This document shows positions 50,327 to 58,771 of a stretch of DNA of 64,000 bases, one piece after another. Position numbers and translations under genes: made by a program. Source of the stretch: Polymorphospora lycopeni (GTDB lineage: Bacteria; Actinomycetota; Actinomycetes; Mycobacteriales; Micromonosporaceae); the NCBI RefSeq assembly GCF_042237075.1, contig NZ_JBCGDC010000005.1, forward strand, positions 60,385 through 124,384. Reading direction: 5' to 3'. Positions within the stretch are counted from its first letter, which is position 1. Each line of letters begins with the position of its first letter. The notes under the pieces were generated by a model that was not told the DNA's origin, did not search any database, and worked only from the letters and a program-made list of their open reading frames with translations.

Positions 50327-52000
50327 ATGGCAACCGGCACCGGCACGACCGGACTAGACGAACTGCGCGAGCGCGCCCGGATCTGGCTCGACGACGACCC
50401 GGATCCCGCCACCCGCGACGAACTCCGGCAGGTGATCGACCGGCTGCCGGGCAGCGCGGCCGAACTCACCGACCGGTTCGCCGGGCCGCTGACCTTCGGC
50501 ACCGCCGGGCTGCGCGGGCCGCTACGGGCCGGCCCCAACGGCATGAACCTCGCCGTCGTCACCCAGGCCGCCGCCGGCCTGGTCGCCTGGCTCGCCGCCC
50601 GCGACGCCGACGGCCCGCTGGTCATCGGGTACGACGCCCGGCACGGCTCCAGGGCGTTCGCCGAGCAGACCGCCAAGGTGGCGACCGGTGCCGGCCGGGA
50701 GGCCGTCCTGCTCCCCCGCCCGCTGCCGACCCCGGTCCTGGCCTACGCCGTACGACGGCTCGGCGCGGCGGCCGGTGTGATGGTCACCGCCAGCCACAAC
50801 CCGCCCCAGGACAACGGCTACAAGGTCTACCTGGGAACCGCGCTCGGCGGCCCGTCCGGCGCCGGCGCCCAGATCGTGCCCCCCGCCGACACCGAGATCG
50901 AGGCGGCGATCCGGGCCGTCGGACCGCTGTCCGCGGTGCCGCTCGGCGACCCCGGCACCGTCCTCGGCGAAGACCTCGTCGAGTCGTACGTGGACAGTGC
51001 CGCCGCCGTGGTCGACCGGGACGGGCCACGCGACCTGACGATCGCCTACACGCCGCTGCACGGGGTCGGGGCTACCGTGCTCACCGCCACCTTCGCCCGC
51101 GCCGGCTTCGGCACCCCCGCCGTCGTCACCGAGCAGGCCGCACCCGACCCCGACTTTCCGACGGTCAGCTTCCCCAACCCCGAGGAACCGGGCGCCACCG
51201 ACCTGCTGACAGCCCTCGCCGAGCAGACCGGCGCCGACATCGCCATCGCCAACGACCCCGACGCCGACCGGTGCGCGGTCGCCGTACCCGACGGCGGGAA
51301 GTGGCGGATGCTGCGCGGCGACGAGGTCGGCATACTGCTCGCCGACCACCTGATCCGCCGGGGCCGGGCCGGCCTCTACGCCACCACCATCGTGTCGTCG
51401 TCGATGCTGCGGACCATCTGCGCCGCCCGCGGCCTGCCGTTCGACGAAACACTCACCGGTTTCAAGTGGATCGTCCGGGCCGGGGCGGGCGACGAGCCCC
51501 TCGCCTACGGCTACGAGGAGGCGCTCGGCTACTGCGTCGCCCCCGACCACGTACGCGACAAGGACGGGATCACCGCCGCGCTGACCGTCGCCGAACTCGC
51601 CGCCGGGCTCAAGGCCGAGGGCCGTACGCTCACCGGCCGGCTCGACGAGCTGGCCGCCGAGTTCGGGGTGCACGCCACCGACCAGCTCTCGGTACGCGTC
51701 GACGACCTCTCCGAGATCGACGCCGCCATGACCCACATCCGCAACCGCACCCCCGACACGCTGCTCGACGAGCCGGTCACGTCCACGGAGGACCTGCTGC
51801 CCGCCGCCGACGTGCTGATCCTGCGCACCGCGTCGACCCGGGTCGTCGTACGCCCCTCCGGCACCGAGCCGAAACTGAAGGCGTACCTCGAGGTGATCGA
51901 ACCGGTCGCCGCGGACGACGTCCCCGGGGCCCGGGGCCGGGCGGCCGCGTCGTTGCAGGCACTGCGCACCGAAACCGCCGCCGCGCTCGGTATCTGGTGA
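50327..52000 (+). CDS. Phosphosugar mutase (phosphomannomutase/phosphoglucomutase family)
   Basis: Protein of 557 residues of the alpha-D-phosphohexomutase superfamily, interconverting hexose 1- and 6-phosphates for glycogen, trehalose and cell-wall sugars. The active-site phosphoserine is Ser156 in MVTASHNPPQDNGYKVY. The metal loop is NDPDADRCAVAV (Asp311-Arg315 region). The sugar-binding and phosphate-binding motifs are ETLTGFKWI, GYEEALGY and RPSGTEPKLKAYLEV. The N-terminal extension (LDELRERARIWLDDDPDPATRDEL, quoted as ARIWLDDDPDPATR) is typical of the PgmB-like actinobacterial group. ATG at 50327. Whether glucose or mannose phosphate is preferred cannot be read from sequence. Confidence 0.92.
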   Translation: MATGTGTTGLDELRERARIWLDDDPDPATRDELRQVIDRLPGSAAELTDRFAGPLTFGTAGLRGPLRAGPNGMNLAVVTQAAAGLVAWLAARDADGPLVIGYDARHGSRAFAEQTAKVATGAGREAVLLPRPLPTPVLAYAVRRLGAAAGVMVTASHNPPQDNGYKVYLGTALGGPSGAGAQIVPPADTEIEAAIRAVGPLSAVPLGDPGTVLGEDLVESYVDSAAAVVDRDGPRDLTIAYTPLHGVGATVLTATFARAGFGTPAVVTEQAAPDPDFPTVSFPNPEEPGATDLLTALAEQTGADIAIANDPDADRCAVAVPDGGKWRMLRGDEVGILLADHLIRRGRAGLYATTIVSSSMLRTICAARGLPFDETLTGFKWIVRAGAGDEPLAYGYEEALGYCVAPDHVRDKDGITAALTVAELAAGLKAEGRTLTGRLDELAAEFGVHATDQLSVRVDDLSEIDAAMTHIRNRTPDTLLDEPVTSTEDLLPAADVLILRTASTRVVVRPSGTEPKLKAYLEVIEPVAADDVPGARGRAAASLQALRTETAAALGIW

Positions 52001-52059
52001 CCGACACCGGGCGCCCGGGCCGACCGGTGCGGGCGCCCGGGCTGCTGTTGCCCGTCGGC

Positions 52060-52145
52060 CGGACGGCTCGAGGGCTCGGCGGCCGGGACGGTCAGGCGGC
52101 TCGAGGGCTCGGCGGCCCGCCGGCCGGGACGGTCAGGTGGCCCGG
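52060..52145. repeat. Short GC-rich direct repeats after the phosphosugar mutase gene
   Basis: The motif GGCTCGAGGGCTCGGCGG followed by CCGGGACGGTCAGG occurs twice, with a third partial copy. This is intergenic between the convergent mutase and GPP34 genes. It can fold into several GC hairpins. Confidence 0.5.
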
Positions 52146-52155
52146 CGGCCGGTGG

Positions 52156-52833
52156 TCAGGCGCGGGCGCCGAGGGCGGCGTCGATGGCCCGGGTCAGCGT
52201 GGCGATCACCAGCGCCACCGACGGCCGTACGGTCGACTCGTCGAGGCTGACCGTGCCGCCGAACCCTGCGCTGCCGGCGATCTCCTGCAGCCGGCGGTGC
52301 GCGTCGTCGATGGCGGAGCCGCTGAGCCCGAGGGTCGGCTCCATCCGCACGGCGGCGATCAGGGTGGCCAGTGCGGCCGTACGCTCGTCGGGCGTCCCGT
52401 CCCCGGTGAGCGCCTTCGCCAGCCGGTCCCGGGCATCGGTCTCGGCCGTCGCGTCGGTCATCGGGTAGCGGTGCACGTGGATGAACCCGAGGGCGGTCTC
52501 GTCGACATCCTGGACGATCCCACGGGCGACCAGGCCGGCGAGCACGCGGTCGCGCAGGCCGTGCCGCAGCCGCTGCACCCAGGCGGCCGGGCTGTTCGGG
52601 GTGTCGGCCGCGATCCGGGCCAGCACCTCGTCGGCGAGCGGTGAGCCGGTCGGCGTCTCGTCGATCACGACCATCGAGCCATCGGAATAGGCCAACCGGC
52701 CGGCGAGCGCCAGGTCGACCAGCACCGCCGCGGCCATCCCCAGGTCCAGGCCGATCCGCGAGCCGGTCGCCTTACCGGACTCGTCGTCGTAGGCCAGCAG
52801 CAGCAGCTCTTCGGCGAGAGCAACAGACGTCAT
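52156..52833 (-). CDS. GPP34/GOLPH3-like protein
   Basis: All-helical protein of 225 residues matching the actinobacterial GPP34 group. It begins SVALAEELLLLAYDDESGK and continues LDLGMAAAVLVDLALAGRLA, with the short beta-turn region GRLAYSDGSMVVID. The eukaryotic relatives GOLPH3/Vps74 bind PI4P at the Golgi and retain glycosyltransferases. The bacterial function is unknown, with a membrane-lipid link suspected. ATG at 52833. It converges on the mutase gene across a repeat-rich spacer. Confidence 0.88.
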   Translation of the reverse strand: MTSVALAEELLLLAYDDESGKATGSRIGLDLGMAAAVLVDLALAGRLAYSDGSMVVIDETPTGSPLADEVLARIAADTPNSPAAWVQRLRHGLRDRVLAGLVARGIVQDVDETALGFIHVHRYPMTDATAETDARDRLAKALTGDGTPDERTAALATLIAAVRMEPTLGLSGSAIDDAHRRLQEIAGSAGFGGTVSLDESTVRPSVALVIATLTRAIDAALGARA

Positions 52834-52989
52834 GGCCCGGAACGGTAGTCGGTCCGCGCATGTCCCGCATCCATCCTGGCCGTCCGATCGTAGACACGCT
52901 CCGTCGCCGCTGCCGGCGGCGCCGTATCCGGGTGTACCGACCGTCGCACCAGCGCCCGGGCCGGTCCCCCGCCACCGGGCCCGGTCACC

Positions 52990-53079
52990 GGACCGCTGTT
53001 CGCCACCGGACCGTTCCTCTCGGCCGGACCGTTCCTCTCGGCCGGACCGTTCCTCTCGGCCGGACCGCTCTTCGCGGTC
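52990..53079. repeat. 18-bp tandem repeat, five units
   Basis: GGACCGTTCCTCTCGGCC is repeated exactly three times (53008-53061), flanked by one diverged unit on each side (52990-53007, 53062-53079). It lies in the 313-base spacer between the divergent GPP34 and NUDIX genes. There is no spacer sequence between units, so it is a minisatellite and not a CRISPR. The rest of the spacer (52834-52989, 53080-53146) has no gene. Confidence 0.85.
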
Positions 53080-53146
53080 GGGCCGCCGGACGGCCGCGCC
53101 TACGGTCCCCCCGGCCCGGCCGGACCGGTTCGCTTAAGGTGGCCCG

Positions 53147-53629
53147 GTGCAGGCCATCATCGCGACGCTCGGCTACGTGCTGTCCCCCGACCGCCGGCAG
53201 GTGCTGATGCTCCGCCGCGACGCCCGCCCCGACGACCTGCACTACGGGTATTACAACGGCCTCGGCGGCAAGCTGGAGCCGGGCGAGGACGTGGTCGCCG
53301 GCATGCGCCGCGAGATCCACGAGGAGTCCGGCCTGGACTGCGAGACCGTCGAGCTGGCCGGCACGGTGTCGTGGCCGGGCTTCGGGCGGTCCGGCGAGAA
53401 CTGGTTTGGCTTCGTCTTCCGTATCCCGTCCTGGACCGGCGAGCCGAAGCAGGACTGCCCCGAGGGCACCCTGCTCTGGACCGACCTGGCCGACATCCTG
53501 GCCGGCCGGGTGCCGATGTGGGAGAGCGACCACCATTTCCTGCCCCTGGTCTTCGCCCCCGAGCCCCGCGTCTTCCACGGCGTCATGCCCTTCAAGGACG
53601 GCAAGGCCCAAAGCTGGAGCTGGAGCTGA
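53147..53629 (+). CDS. NUDIX hydrolase (MutT/8-oxo-dGTP-like)
   Basis: Protein of 160 residues. The complete NUDIX box, GGKLEPGEDVVAGMRREIHEESG read in two parts (GGKLEPGEDV and RREIHEESG), spans residues 40-62. The RRDARPDDLHYGYYNGLGGK context and FGRSGENWFGFVF resemble MutT/MTH1-type oxidised-purine hydrolases. It would clean 8-oxo-dGTP or a related nucleotide. The GTG at 53147 begins directly with QAIIATLGYVLSPDRR as in the family. It is followed by repeat element D. Confidence 0.86.
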   Translation: MQAIIATLGYVLSPDRRQVLMLRRDARPDDLHYGYYNGLGGKLEPGEDVVAGMRREIHEESGLDCETVELAGTVSWPGFGRSGENWFGFVFRIPSWTGEPKQDCPEGTLLWTDLADILAGRVPMWESDHHFLPLVFAPEPRVFHGVMPFKDGKAQSWSWS

Positions 53630-53668
53630 CGCCGCCTGCTGCCCTTCGCCGGCAAGCCGCCGAAGGAT

Positions 53669-54187
53669 GTTGATCTGAGCGGGAGAGACCCTATCCGGGC
53701 TGGATAGGGTCTCTCCCGCTCAGATCAACAACGCACACCCTCAGACAAAGCCAACGATCCCGACAAAGCAGACAGCCACTCGCCCGCAACCACCGCAAAC
53801 CGAAACACCCCGAAGAAGCAATCGACGGACAGCTCTGACCGTGACCGGAGTCGCGAGTCGACCGAGCGCCGCCGCACCGTCTGGAGCCCGAGGACCGCGC
53901 CGCGAAGCGGTCGCGGCCCGCAGGGCGAAGACGGTGCACTCAGGCGGCGCGAAGCGGAGCGAGCCAGCCGAGCCGAAGGCGAGGCCAGCTAGCACAGACT
54001 CGACTAACCGCCGTAGCGGCGTTGGCGGTGGGCGTACGAGCGCAGTGCGCGGAGGAAGTCGACGCGGCGGAAGTCGGGCCAGTTGACGTCGCAGAAGNAT
54101 TAGGCGGCGCGAAGCGGAGCGAGCCAGCCCTCGCGGAGCGAGGGCCAGCCAGCTCAGCCAGCCGAGCCGCAGGCGAGGCCAGCAAAC
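53669..54187 (+). repeat. Structured intergenic repeat element, copy D (3' of upp), with a chimeric assembly join inside
   Basis: Starts with a 28-bp perfect hairpin (arms 53669-53696 and 53702-53729). The variable stretch follows, then the core from 53850 (GAGTCGACCGAGCGCCGCCG and the GACCGC/GCGGTC hairpin). From 53850 to 54097 it is identical to 8515-8762, running past the element into the end of the prenyltransferase gene, and then an N at 54098. The element resumes at 54099-54187 with GCCAGCC units leading to the upp stop. The true element is thus split by a false join. Confidence 0.75.
54004..54097 (-). pseudogene. Duplicated 3' end of the prenyltransferase gene (probable assembly artefact)
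   Basis: The last about 31 codons of the cis-prenyltransferase gene (8669-8762) recur unchanged here and stop at an N. The match extends without a difference through repeat element B. It is therefore best explained by a contig that ran through the repeat into the wrong locus, and not as a real gene copy. Confidence 0.7.
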
Positions 54188-54307
54188 TCAGAACCGGGGC
54201 ATACCGCCGAACTGGCGGTCGCCGGCGTCGCCGAGGCCGGGGACGATGAACTTCCGGTCGTTGAGCCCTTCGTCGATGGAGGCGGTGACGACGCGCAGCG
54301 GCAGGCC
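54188..54307 (-). pseudogene. Duplicated 3' end of upp (probable assembly artefact)
   Basis: Bases 54170-54307 are identical to 54309-54446 with a single N (54308) between them. The copy holds the last about 39 codons of upp. The pattern fits two contigs whose overlapping ends were placed side by side. Confidence 0.75.
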
Positions 54308-54326
54308 NCAGGCGAGGCCAGCAAAC

Positions 54327-54959
54327 TCAGAACCGGGGCATACCGCCGAACTGGCGGTCGCCGGCGTCGCCGAGGCCGGGGACGATGAACTTCCGGTCGT
54401 TGAGCCCTTCGTCGATGGAGGCGGTGACGACGCGCAGCGGCAGGCCGGAGCGGCGCAGCCGGTCGATGCCTTCGGGGGCGGCGAGTACGCAGAGCACGGT
54501 CATGTCGGTGCAGCCGCGTTCGGTGAGCAGCCGGCAGCAGTGTTCGAGCGATCCGCCGGTGGCGAGCATCGGGTCGAGGACGAGGACCGGGATGCCGGTG
54601 AGGTCGGCGGGAAGCGACTCCATGTAGGCGCGGGGCTCGTAGGTGTGTTCGTCGCGGGCGAGGCCGACGAAGCCCATCGACGATTCGGGAAGCAGGGCGA
54701 GGGCGGCGTCGGCCATGCCGAGGCCGGCGCGCAGGACCGGTACGAGCAGTGGCGGGTTGGCGAGCCGGGTGCCCTGGGTGGGGCCGACCGGGGTTTCGAT
54801 GGGGTAGCGCTCGGCGGGGAAGGTGCGGGCCGCCTCGTACACGAGCATGGTGGTGAGTTCGTGCAGGGCGGCGCGGAACGCCGCCGAGTCGGTGCGGGCG
54901 TCGCGCATCGCGGTGAGTCGCGAGCCGGCCAGAACATGATCAACTACGAGTACGTCCAC
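54327..54959 (-). CDS. upp: Uracil phosphoribosyltransferase
   Basis: Protein of 210 residues, full length, making UMP from uracil and PRPP in pyrimidine salvage. It has the N-terminal DHVLAGSRLTAMRDARTDSAAFR, ETPVGPTQGTRLANPPLLVPVLRAGLGM, the PRPP loop LVLDPMLATGGSLEHC, and the uracil-binding C terminus GLGDAGDRQFGGMPRF (all quoted in part). ATG at 54959. It is divergent from deoC, so the two salvage genes share an intergenic control region of about 150 bases. Its 3' end was duplicated by the assembly. Confidence 0.95.
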   Translation of the reverse strand: MDVLVVDHVLAGSRLTAMRDARTDSAAFRAALHELTTMLVYEAARTFPAERYPIETPVGPTQGTRLANPPLLVPVLRAGLGMADAALALLPESSMGFVGLARDEHTYEPRAYMESLPADLTGIPVLVLDPMLATGGSLEHCCRLLTERGCTDMTVLCVLAAPEGIDRLRRSGLPLRVVTASIDEGLNDRKFIVPGLGDAGDRQFGGMPRF

Positions 54960-55108
54960 GATCGCTCAACCTACCCGCCCGTACGCACCTGCCCTTACCG
55001 AGGCGTGGGCGTACCCGTCGGCCCCGTACCGGGCGTGAGTGGATGGGGCGTCCGTCGATGGGCGCGCGAGCCGGATCGCGGGATCGGCGCGTGCGTAGAC
55101 TCGGGCGT

Positions 55109-56059
55109 ATGACGGCGACAACGGTGTCCGAGCTGTCCCATGTGACAGGGTCAGAGGCGGCTCTTCGTGCTTTCCTGCACGGGTTGCCCGGTGTCGACCA
55201 GGTGGGCGCGGAGCAGCGGGCCGCGATGCTCGGCACCCGGTCGATCAAGACGACGGCCAAGGCGTGGGCGATCGACCTGGCGATCCGGATGGTCGACCTG
55301 ACCACGCTGGAGGGCGCCGACACCCCGGGCAAGGTCCGCGCGCTGTCGGCGAAGGCGGTGCGCCCAGACCCGGCCGACCCCTCCTGTCCGGCGGTGGCGG
55401 CGGTCTGCGTCTATCCGGCGATGGTGCCGGTGGCGGCCGAGGTGCTGCGCGGGACCGGGGTGCACCTGGCGAGCGTGGCGACCGCGTTCCCGTCCGGGCA
55501 GGCGCCGCTGGAGGTCAAGCTCGCCGACACCCGGGCGGCGGTGGCGGCCGGCGCCGACGAGATCGACATGGTGATCAACCGGGGTGCCTTCCTGTCCGGC
55601 CGCTACCTGGAGGTCTTCGAGGAGATCACCGCCGTGAAGGAGGCGTGCGGCGCCGCGCACCTGAAGGTGATCCTGGAGACCGGCGAGCTGGCGACGTACG
55701 ACAACGTGCGCCGCGCCTCGTGGCTGGCGATGCTGGCCGGAGGCGATTTCATCAAGACCTCCACCGGCAAGGTTCCGGTGGCGGCGACGCTGCCGGTGAC
55801 GCTGGTGATGCTGGAGGCCGTACGCGACTTCCGGGCCCGCACCGGCCGGCAGGTCGGGGTCAAGCCGGCCGGCGGCATCCGCACCACCAAGGACGCGGTC
55901 AAATACCTGGTGCTGGTCAACGAGACCGCCGGGGAAGACTGGCTCGACCCGGACTGGTTCCGGTTCGGCGCGTCGACGCTGCTCAACGACCTGCTGATGC
56001 AGCGGACCAAGTTGACCACCGGCGCCTACTCCGGCCCCGACTACTTCACGCTGGACTGA
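55109..56059 (+). CDS. deoC: Deoxyribose-phosphate aldolase
   Basis: Class I aldolase of 316 residues splitting 2-deoxyribose 5-phosphate into glyceraldehyde 3-phosphate and acetaldehyde. The Schiff-base lysine is in GGDFIKTSTGKV, the second active-site Lys in GVKPAGGIRTTKDA, and the acid residue in ADEIDMVINRGAFL. The long N terminus is typical of the actinobacterial and animal-like type. ATG at 55109. The aldehyde dehydrogenase starts two bases after its stop, so acetaldehyde produced here is probably oxidised by that partner. Confidence 0.94.
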   Translation: MTATTVSELSHVTGSEAALRAFLHGLPGVDQVGAEQRAAMLGTRSIKTTAKAWAIDLAIRMVDLTTLEGADTPGKVRALSAKAVRPDPADPSCPAVAAVCVYPAMVPVAAEVLRGTGVHLASVATAFPSGQAPLEVKLADTRAAVAAGADEIDMVINRGAFLSGRYLEVFEEITAVKEACGAAHLKVILETGELATYDNVRRASWLAMLAGGDFIKTSTGKVPVAATLPVTLVMLEAVRDFRARTGRQVGVKPAGGIRTTKDAVKYLVLVNETAGEDWLDPDWFRFGASTLLNDLLMQRTKLTTGAYSGPDYFTLD

Positions 56060-56061
56060 TC

Positions 56062-57498
56062 ATGGGTGTCTTCGAATACGCCCCGGCGCCCGAGTCGCGC
56101 GCCGTGGTCGACCTCAAGCCGTCGTACGGGCTGTTCATCGGCGGCGAGTTCGTCGATCCGGCCGACGGCGGCAGCTTCAAGTCGGTGAACCCGGCGTCGG
56201 AGGAGGTGCTCGCCGAGGTCGCCGAGGCGGGCGCGGCCGACGTCGACCGCGCGGTACGCGCCGCCCGGAAGGCGTACGACAGGGTGTGGGGCCCGATGCC
56301 CGGCCGGGACCGGGCCAAGTACCTCTACCGGATCGCCCGGATCGTCCAGGAGCGCGGCCGGGAGCTGGCGGTGCTGGAGTCGCTCGACAACGGCAAGCCG
56401 ATCCGCGAGTCGCGTGACGTCGACATCCCGCTGGTGGCGGCGCACTTCTTCTACTACGCGGGCTGGGCCGACAAGCTGACCCACGCCGGGTACGGCCCGG
56501 ACCCGCGCCCGCTGGGCGTGGCCGGCCAGGTGATCCCGTGGAACTTCCCGCTGCTGATGCTGGCCTGGAAGATCGCGCCGGCGCTGGCGGCGGGCAACAC
56601 GGTGGTGCTCAAGCCGGCCGAGACGACGCCGCTGTCCGCGCTGCTGTTCGCCGAGATCTGCCAGCAGGCGGACCTGCCGCCGGGCGTGGTCAACATCGTG
56701 ACCGGGGCCGGCGAGACCGGCCGGGCGCTGGTGGAGCACGACGGCGTGGACAAGGTGGCGTTCACCGGGTCGACGCAGGTCGGCAAGCAGATCGCCCGCT
56801 CGGTGGCCGGCACCCGTAAGAAGGTCACCCTGGAGCTGGGCGGCAAGGCCGCCAACATCGTCTTCGACGACGCGCCGGTCGACCAGGCGGTCGAGGGCAT
56901 CGTCAACGGCATCTTCTTCAACCAGGGCCACGTCTGCTGCGCGGGTTCGCGGCTGCTGGTGCAGGAGTCGGCGTACGACGAGGTGCTGGAGTCGCTGAAA
57001 CGGCGGATGGCCCGGCTGCGGGTCGGTGACCCGCTGGACAAGAACACCGACATCGGCGCGATCAACTCGGCGGAGCAGCTGGACCGGATCCGTACGCTGT
57101 CCGACATCGGCGCCGAGGAAGGCGCCCAGCGCTGGTCGCCACCGTGCGAGTTGCCCGACCGCGGCTTCTGGTTCGCCCCGACGATCTTCACCGGGGTCAC
57201 CCAGGCGCACCGGATCGCCCGCGAGGAGATCTTCGGCCCGGTGCTGTCGGTGCTGACGTTCCGCACTCCGGCCGAGGCGGTCGAGAAGGCCAACAACACG
57301 CCGTACGGGCTGTCGGCCGGGATCTGGACCGAGAAGGGTTCCCGGATCCTGTGGATGGCCGACCGGCTGCGCGCCGGTGTGGTGTGGGCCAACACGTTCA
57401 ACAAGTTCGACCCGACCTCGCCGTTCGGCGGCTACAAGGAGTCGGGCTACGGCCGCGAGGGTGGCCGGCACGGGCTGGAGGCGTACCTCGATGTCTGA
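56062..57498 (+). CDS. Aldehyde dehydrogenase (catalytic)
   Basis: NAD(P)-dependent enzyme of 478 residues. It has the cofactor-binding PWNFPLLMLAWKIAPALAAG and FTGSTQVGKQI, the general base in LELGGKAANIV, and the nucleophile in NQGHVCCAGSRLLV. The C-terminal oligomerisation end is SPFGGYKESGYGREGG. The gene starts two bases after deoC and overlaps the following gene by 8 bases, so it forms a coupled operon. The likely substrate is the acetaldehyde released by DeoC, an inference from context. Confidence 0.93.
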   Translation: MGVFEYAPAPESRAVVDLKPSYGLFIGGEFVDPADGGSFKSVNPASEEVLAEVAEAGAADVDRAVRAARKAYDRVWGPMPGRDRAKYLYRIARIVQERGRELAVLESLDNGKPIRESRDVDIPLVAAHFFYYAGWADKLTHAGYGPDPRPLGVAGQVIPWNFPLLMLAWKIAPALAAGNTVVLKPAETTPLSALLFAEICQQADLPPGVVNIVTGAGETGRALVEHDGVDKVAFTGSTQVGKQIARSVAGTRKKVTLELGGKAANIVFDDAPVDQAVEGIVNGIFFNQGHVCCAGSRLLVQESAYDEVLESLKRRMARLRVGDPLDKNTDIGAINSAEQLDRIRTLSDIGAEEGAQRWSPPCELPDRGFWFAPTIFTGVTQAHRIAREEIFGPVLSVLTFRTPAEAVEKANNTPYGLSAGIWTEKGSRILWMADRLRAGVVWANTFNKFDPTSPFGGYKESGYGREGGRHGLEAYLDV

Positions 57499-58321
57499 GC
57501 GGCAGCGGGTGGCGGTGCGTAAGACGTACAAGCTGTTCGTCGGCGGGAAGTTCCCGCGCAGCGAGTCGGGACGGTCGTATCTGGTGCAGGACTCGAACGT
57601 GGCGCTGGCCTCGCGCAAGGACGCCCGGGACGCGGTCGTCGCGGCGCGGGCGGCGGTGAAGGGGTGGTCCGGGGCGACCGCCTACAACCGGGGGCAGATC
57701 CTCTACCGGATCGCCGAGATGCTGGAGGGCCGCCGCGACCAGTTCGTCGGACTGGGGCTGCCGGCCGACGAGGTCGACGAGGCGATCGACCGGTGGGTCT
57801 GGTACGCCGGCTGGGCCGACAAGATCGCCCAGGTGTACGGCGGGGCCAACCCGGTCGCCGGCCCGTACTTCAACCTGTCGGCGCCGGAGCCGACCGGGGT
57901 GGTGGCGGTCGTCGCGCCGTCGACGCCAGCGCTGCTCGGCCTGGTCAGTGTCGTCGCGCCGGCGATCGTGACCGGCAACACGGTGGTGGTGCTGGCGGCC
58001 GAGGAGTCGCCGCTGGCGGCGATCACCCTCGCCGAGGTGCTGGCCACCTCCGACCTGCCGGGTGGGGTGGTCAACATCCTGACCGGCCGGGTGGCCGAGA
58101 CCGCGCCGTGGCTGGCCGCGCACATGGACGTGAACGCCGTCGACCTGACCGGGGTGACCGAGCCGGAGCTGGCCGCCGACCTGGAGCGGGCGGCGGCCGA
58201 GAACCTGAAGCGGGTGCTCCGCCCGCCGGCGGACGCACCGGACTGGTCGGCCGACCCGGGCGTGCACCGGATGACCGCGTTGCTGGAGACCAAGACAGTC
58301 TGGCATCCCCGGGGGATCTGA
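57491..58321 (+). CDS. Shortened aldehyde dehydrogenase-like protein without the catalytic cysteine
   Basis: Protein of 276 residues matching the N-terminal NAD-binding half of aldehyde dehydrogenases (YKLFVGGKFPRSESGRSY, GWADKIAQVYGG, PSTPALLGLVSVVAPAIVTGN, GGVVNILTGRVAE). It ends before the region with the catalytic Cys. The proline/asparagine of the PWN motif is also lost. It should be inactive alone and may form a structural heteromer with the full enzyme, whose gene it overlaps by 8 bases (ATG at 57491). The ending looks normal, with a folded C terminus and no decay, so it is a real short gene and not a pseudogene. Confidence 0.82.
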   Translation: MSERQRVAVRKTYKLFVGGKFPRSESGRSYLVQDSNVALASRKDARDAVVAARAAVKGWSGATAYNRGQILYRIAEMLEGRRDQFVGLGLPADEVDEAIDRWVWYAGWADKIAQVYGGANPVAGPYFNLSAPEPTGVVAVVAPSTPALLGLVSVVAPAIVTGNTVVVLAAEESPLAAITLAEVLATSDLPGGVVNILTGRVAETAPWLAAHMDVNAVDLTGVTEPELAADLERAAAENLKRVLRPPADAPDWSADPGVHRMTALLETKTVWHPRGI

Positions 58322-58337
58322 CCGCACCGGGCATCTA

Positions 58338-58353
58338 CTACACGCTGTAGGCT
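58338..58353. promoter_or_regulatory. BlaI-type operator overlapping a -10 box
   Basis: CTACA-CGC-TGTAG (58338-58350) is a perfect palindrome containing the TACA/TGTA half-sites bound by BlaI/MecI repressors. Its right arm overlaps TAGGCT (58348-58353), a -10 box 6 bases before the GTG of the BlaI-type gene. This predicts autorepression of a leaderless message. Confidence 0.55.
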
Positions 58354-58359
58354 TAGCCC

Positions 58360-58767
58360 GTGATACGACTGGGTGACCTCGAGCGGGCCGTGATGGACGT
58401 GTTGTGGGATCGCGGCCCCGCCGCTGACGGGCGGGTCGGGGTGAGCGTCCGCGAGGTCGCCGAGGCACTGCACGACCGCGAGCTGGCCTACACGACGGTG
58501 ATGACGGTCCTCGACCGGCTGGCCGGCAAGGGCATGGTCGAGCGCGAGCGCGAGGGCCGGGCCTGGAGCTACCGGCCGGCGGCGACCCGCGAGGCATACA
58601 TCGCCCAGTTGATGCTGGACGCGCTCGACCTGGCCGGCAGCCGGGACGCGGCACTGGTGCGGTTCGCCCGGTCGGTGACCGGAACCGAGGCCGACGTGCT
58701 GCGGGCGGCGCTGGCCGCCGAGGCCGAGCCGGCCATGGCGGACGAGGCCGCGGACCGGCGAGGCTGA
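58360..58767 (+). CDS. BlaI/MecI/CopY family transcriptional repressor
   Basis: Protein of 135 residues with the winged-helix domain (RLGDLERAVMDVLWDRG, VREVAEALHDRELAYTTVMT, VLDRLAGKGMVEREREGRAW) and a helical dimerisation tail. Members repress a promoter until a partner membrane protease of the M56 type triggers their cleavage. That partner is encoded 4 bases after its stop. GTG at 58360, just past a candidate operator. Mycobacterial BlaI also responds to beta-lactams; no beta-lactamase gene is in this window. Confidence 0.9.
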   Translation: MIRLGDLERAVMDVLWDRGPAADGRVGVSVREVAEALHDRELAYTTVMTVLDRLAGKGMVEREREGRAWSYRPAATREAYIAQLMLDALDLAGSRDAALVRFARSVTGTEADVLRAALAAEAEPAMADEAADRRG

Positions 58768-58771
58768 TCCG

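Noticed and set aside
53008..53079. Possible CRISPR array
   Set aside because: The 18-bp units are directly contiguous with no unique spacers and no cas genes nearby, so it is a tandem minisatellite.
54004..54307. Genuine second copies of the prenyltransferase and upp gene ends
   Set aside because: Exact identity, single N at both junctions and truncation at those Ns point to assembly error.
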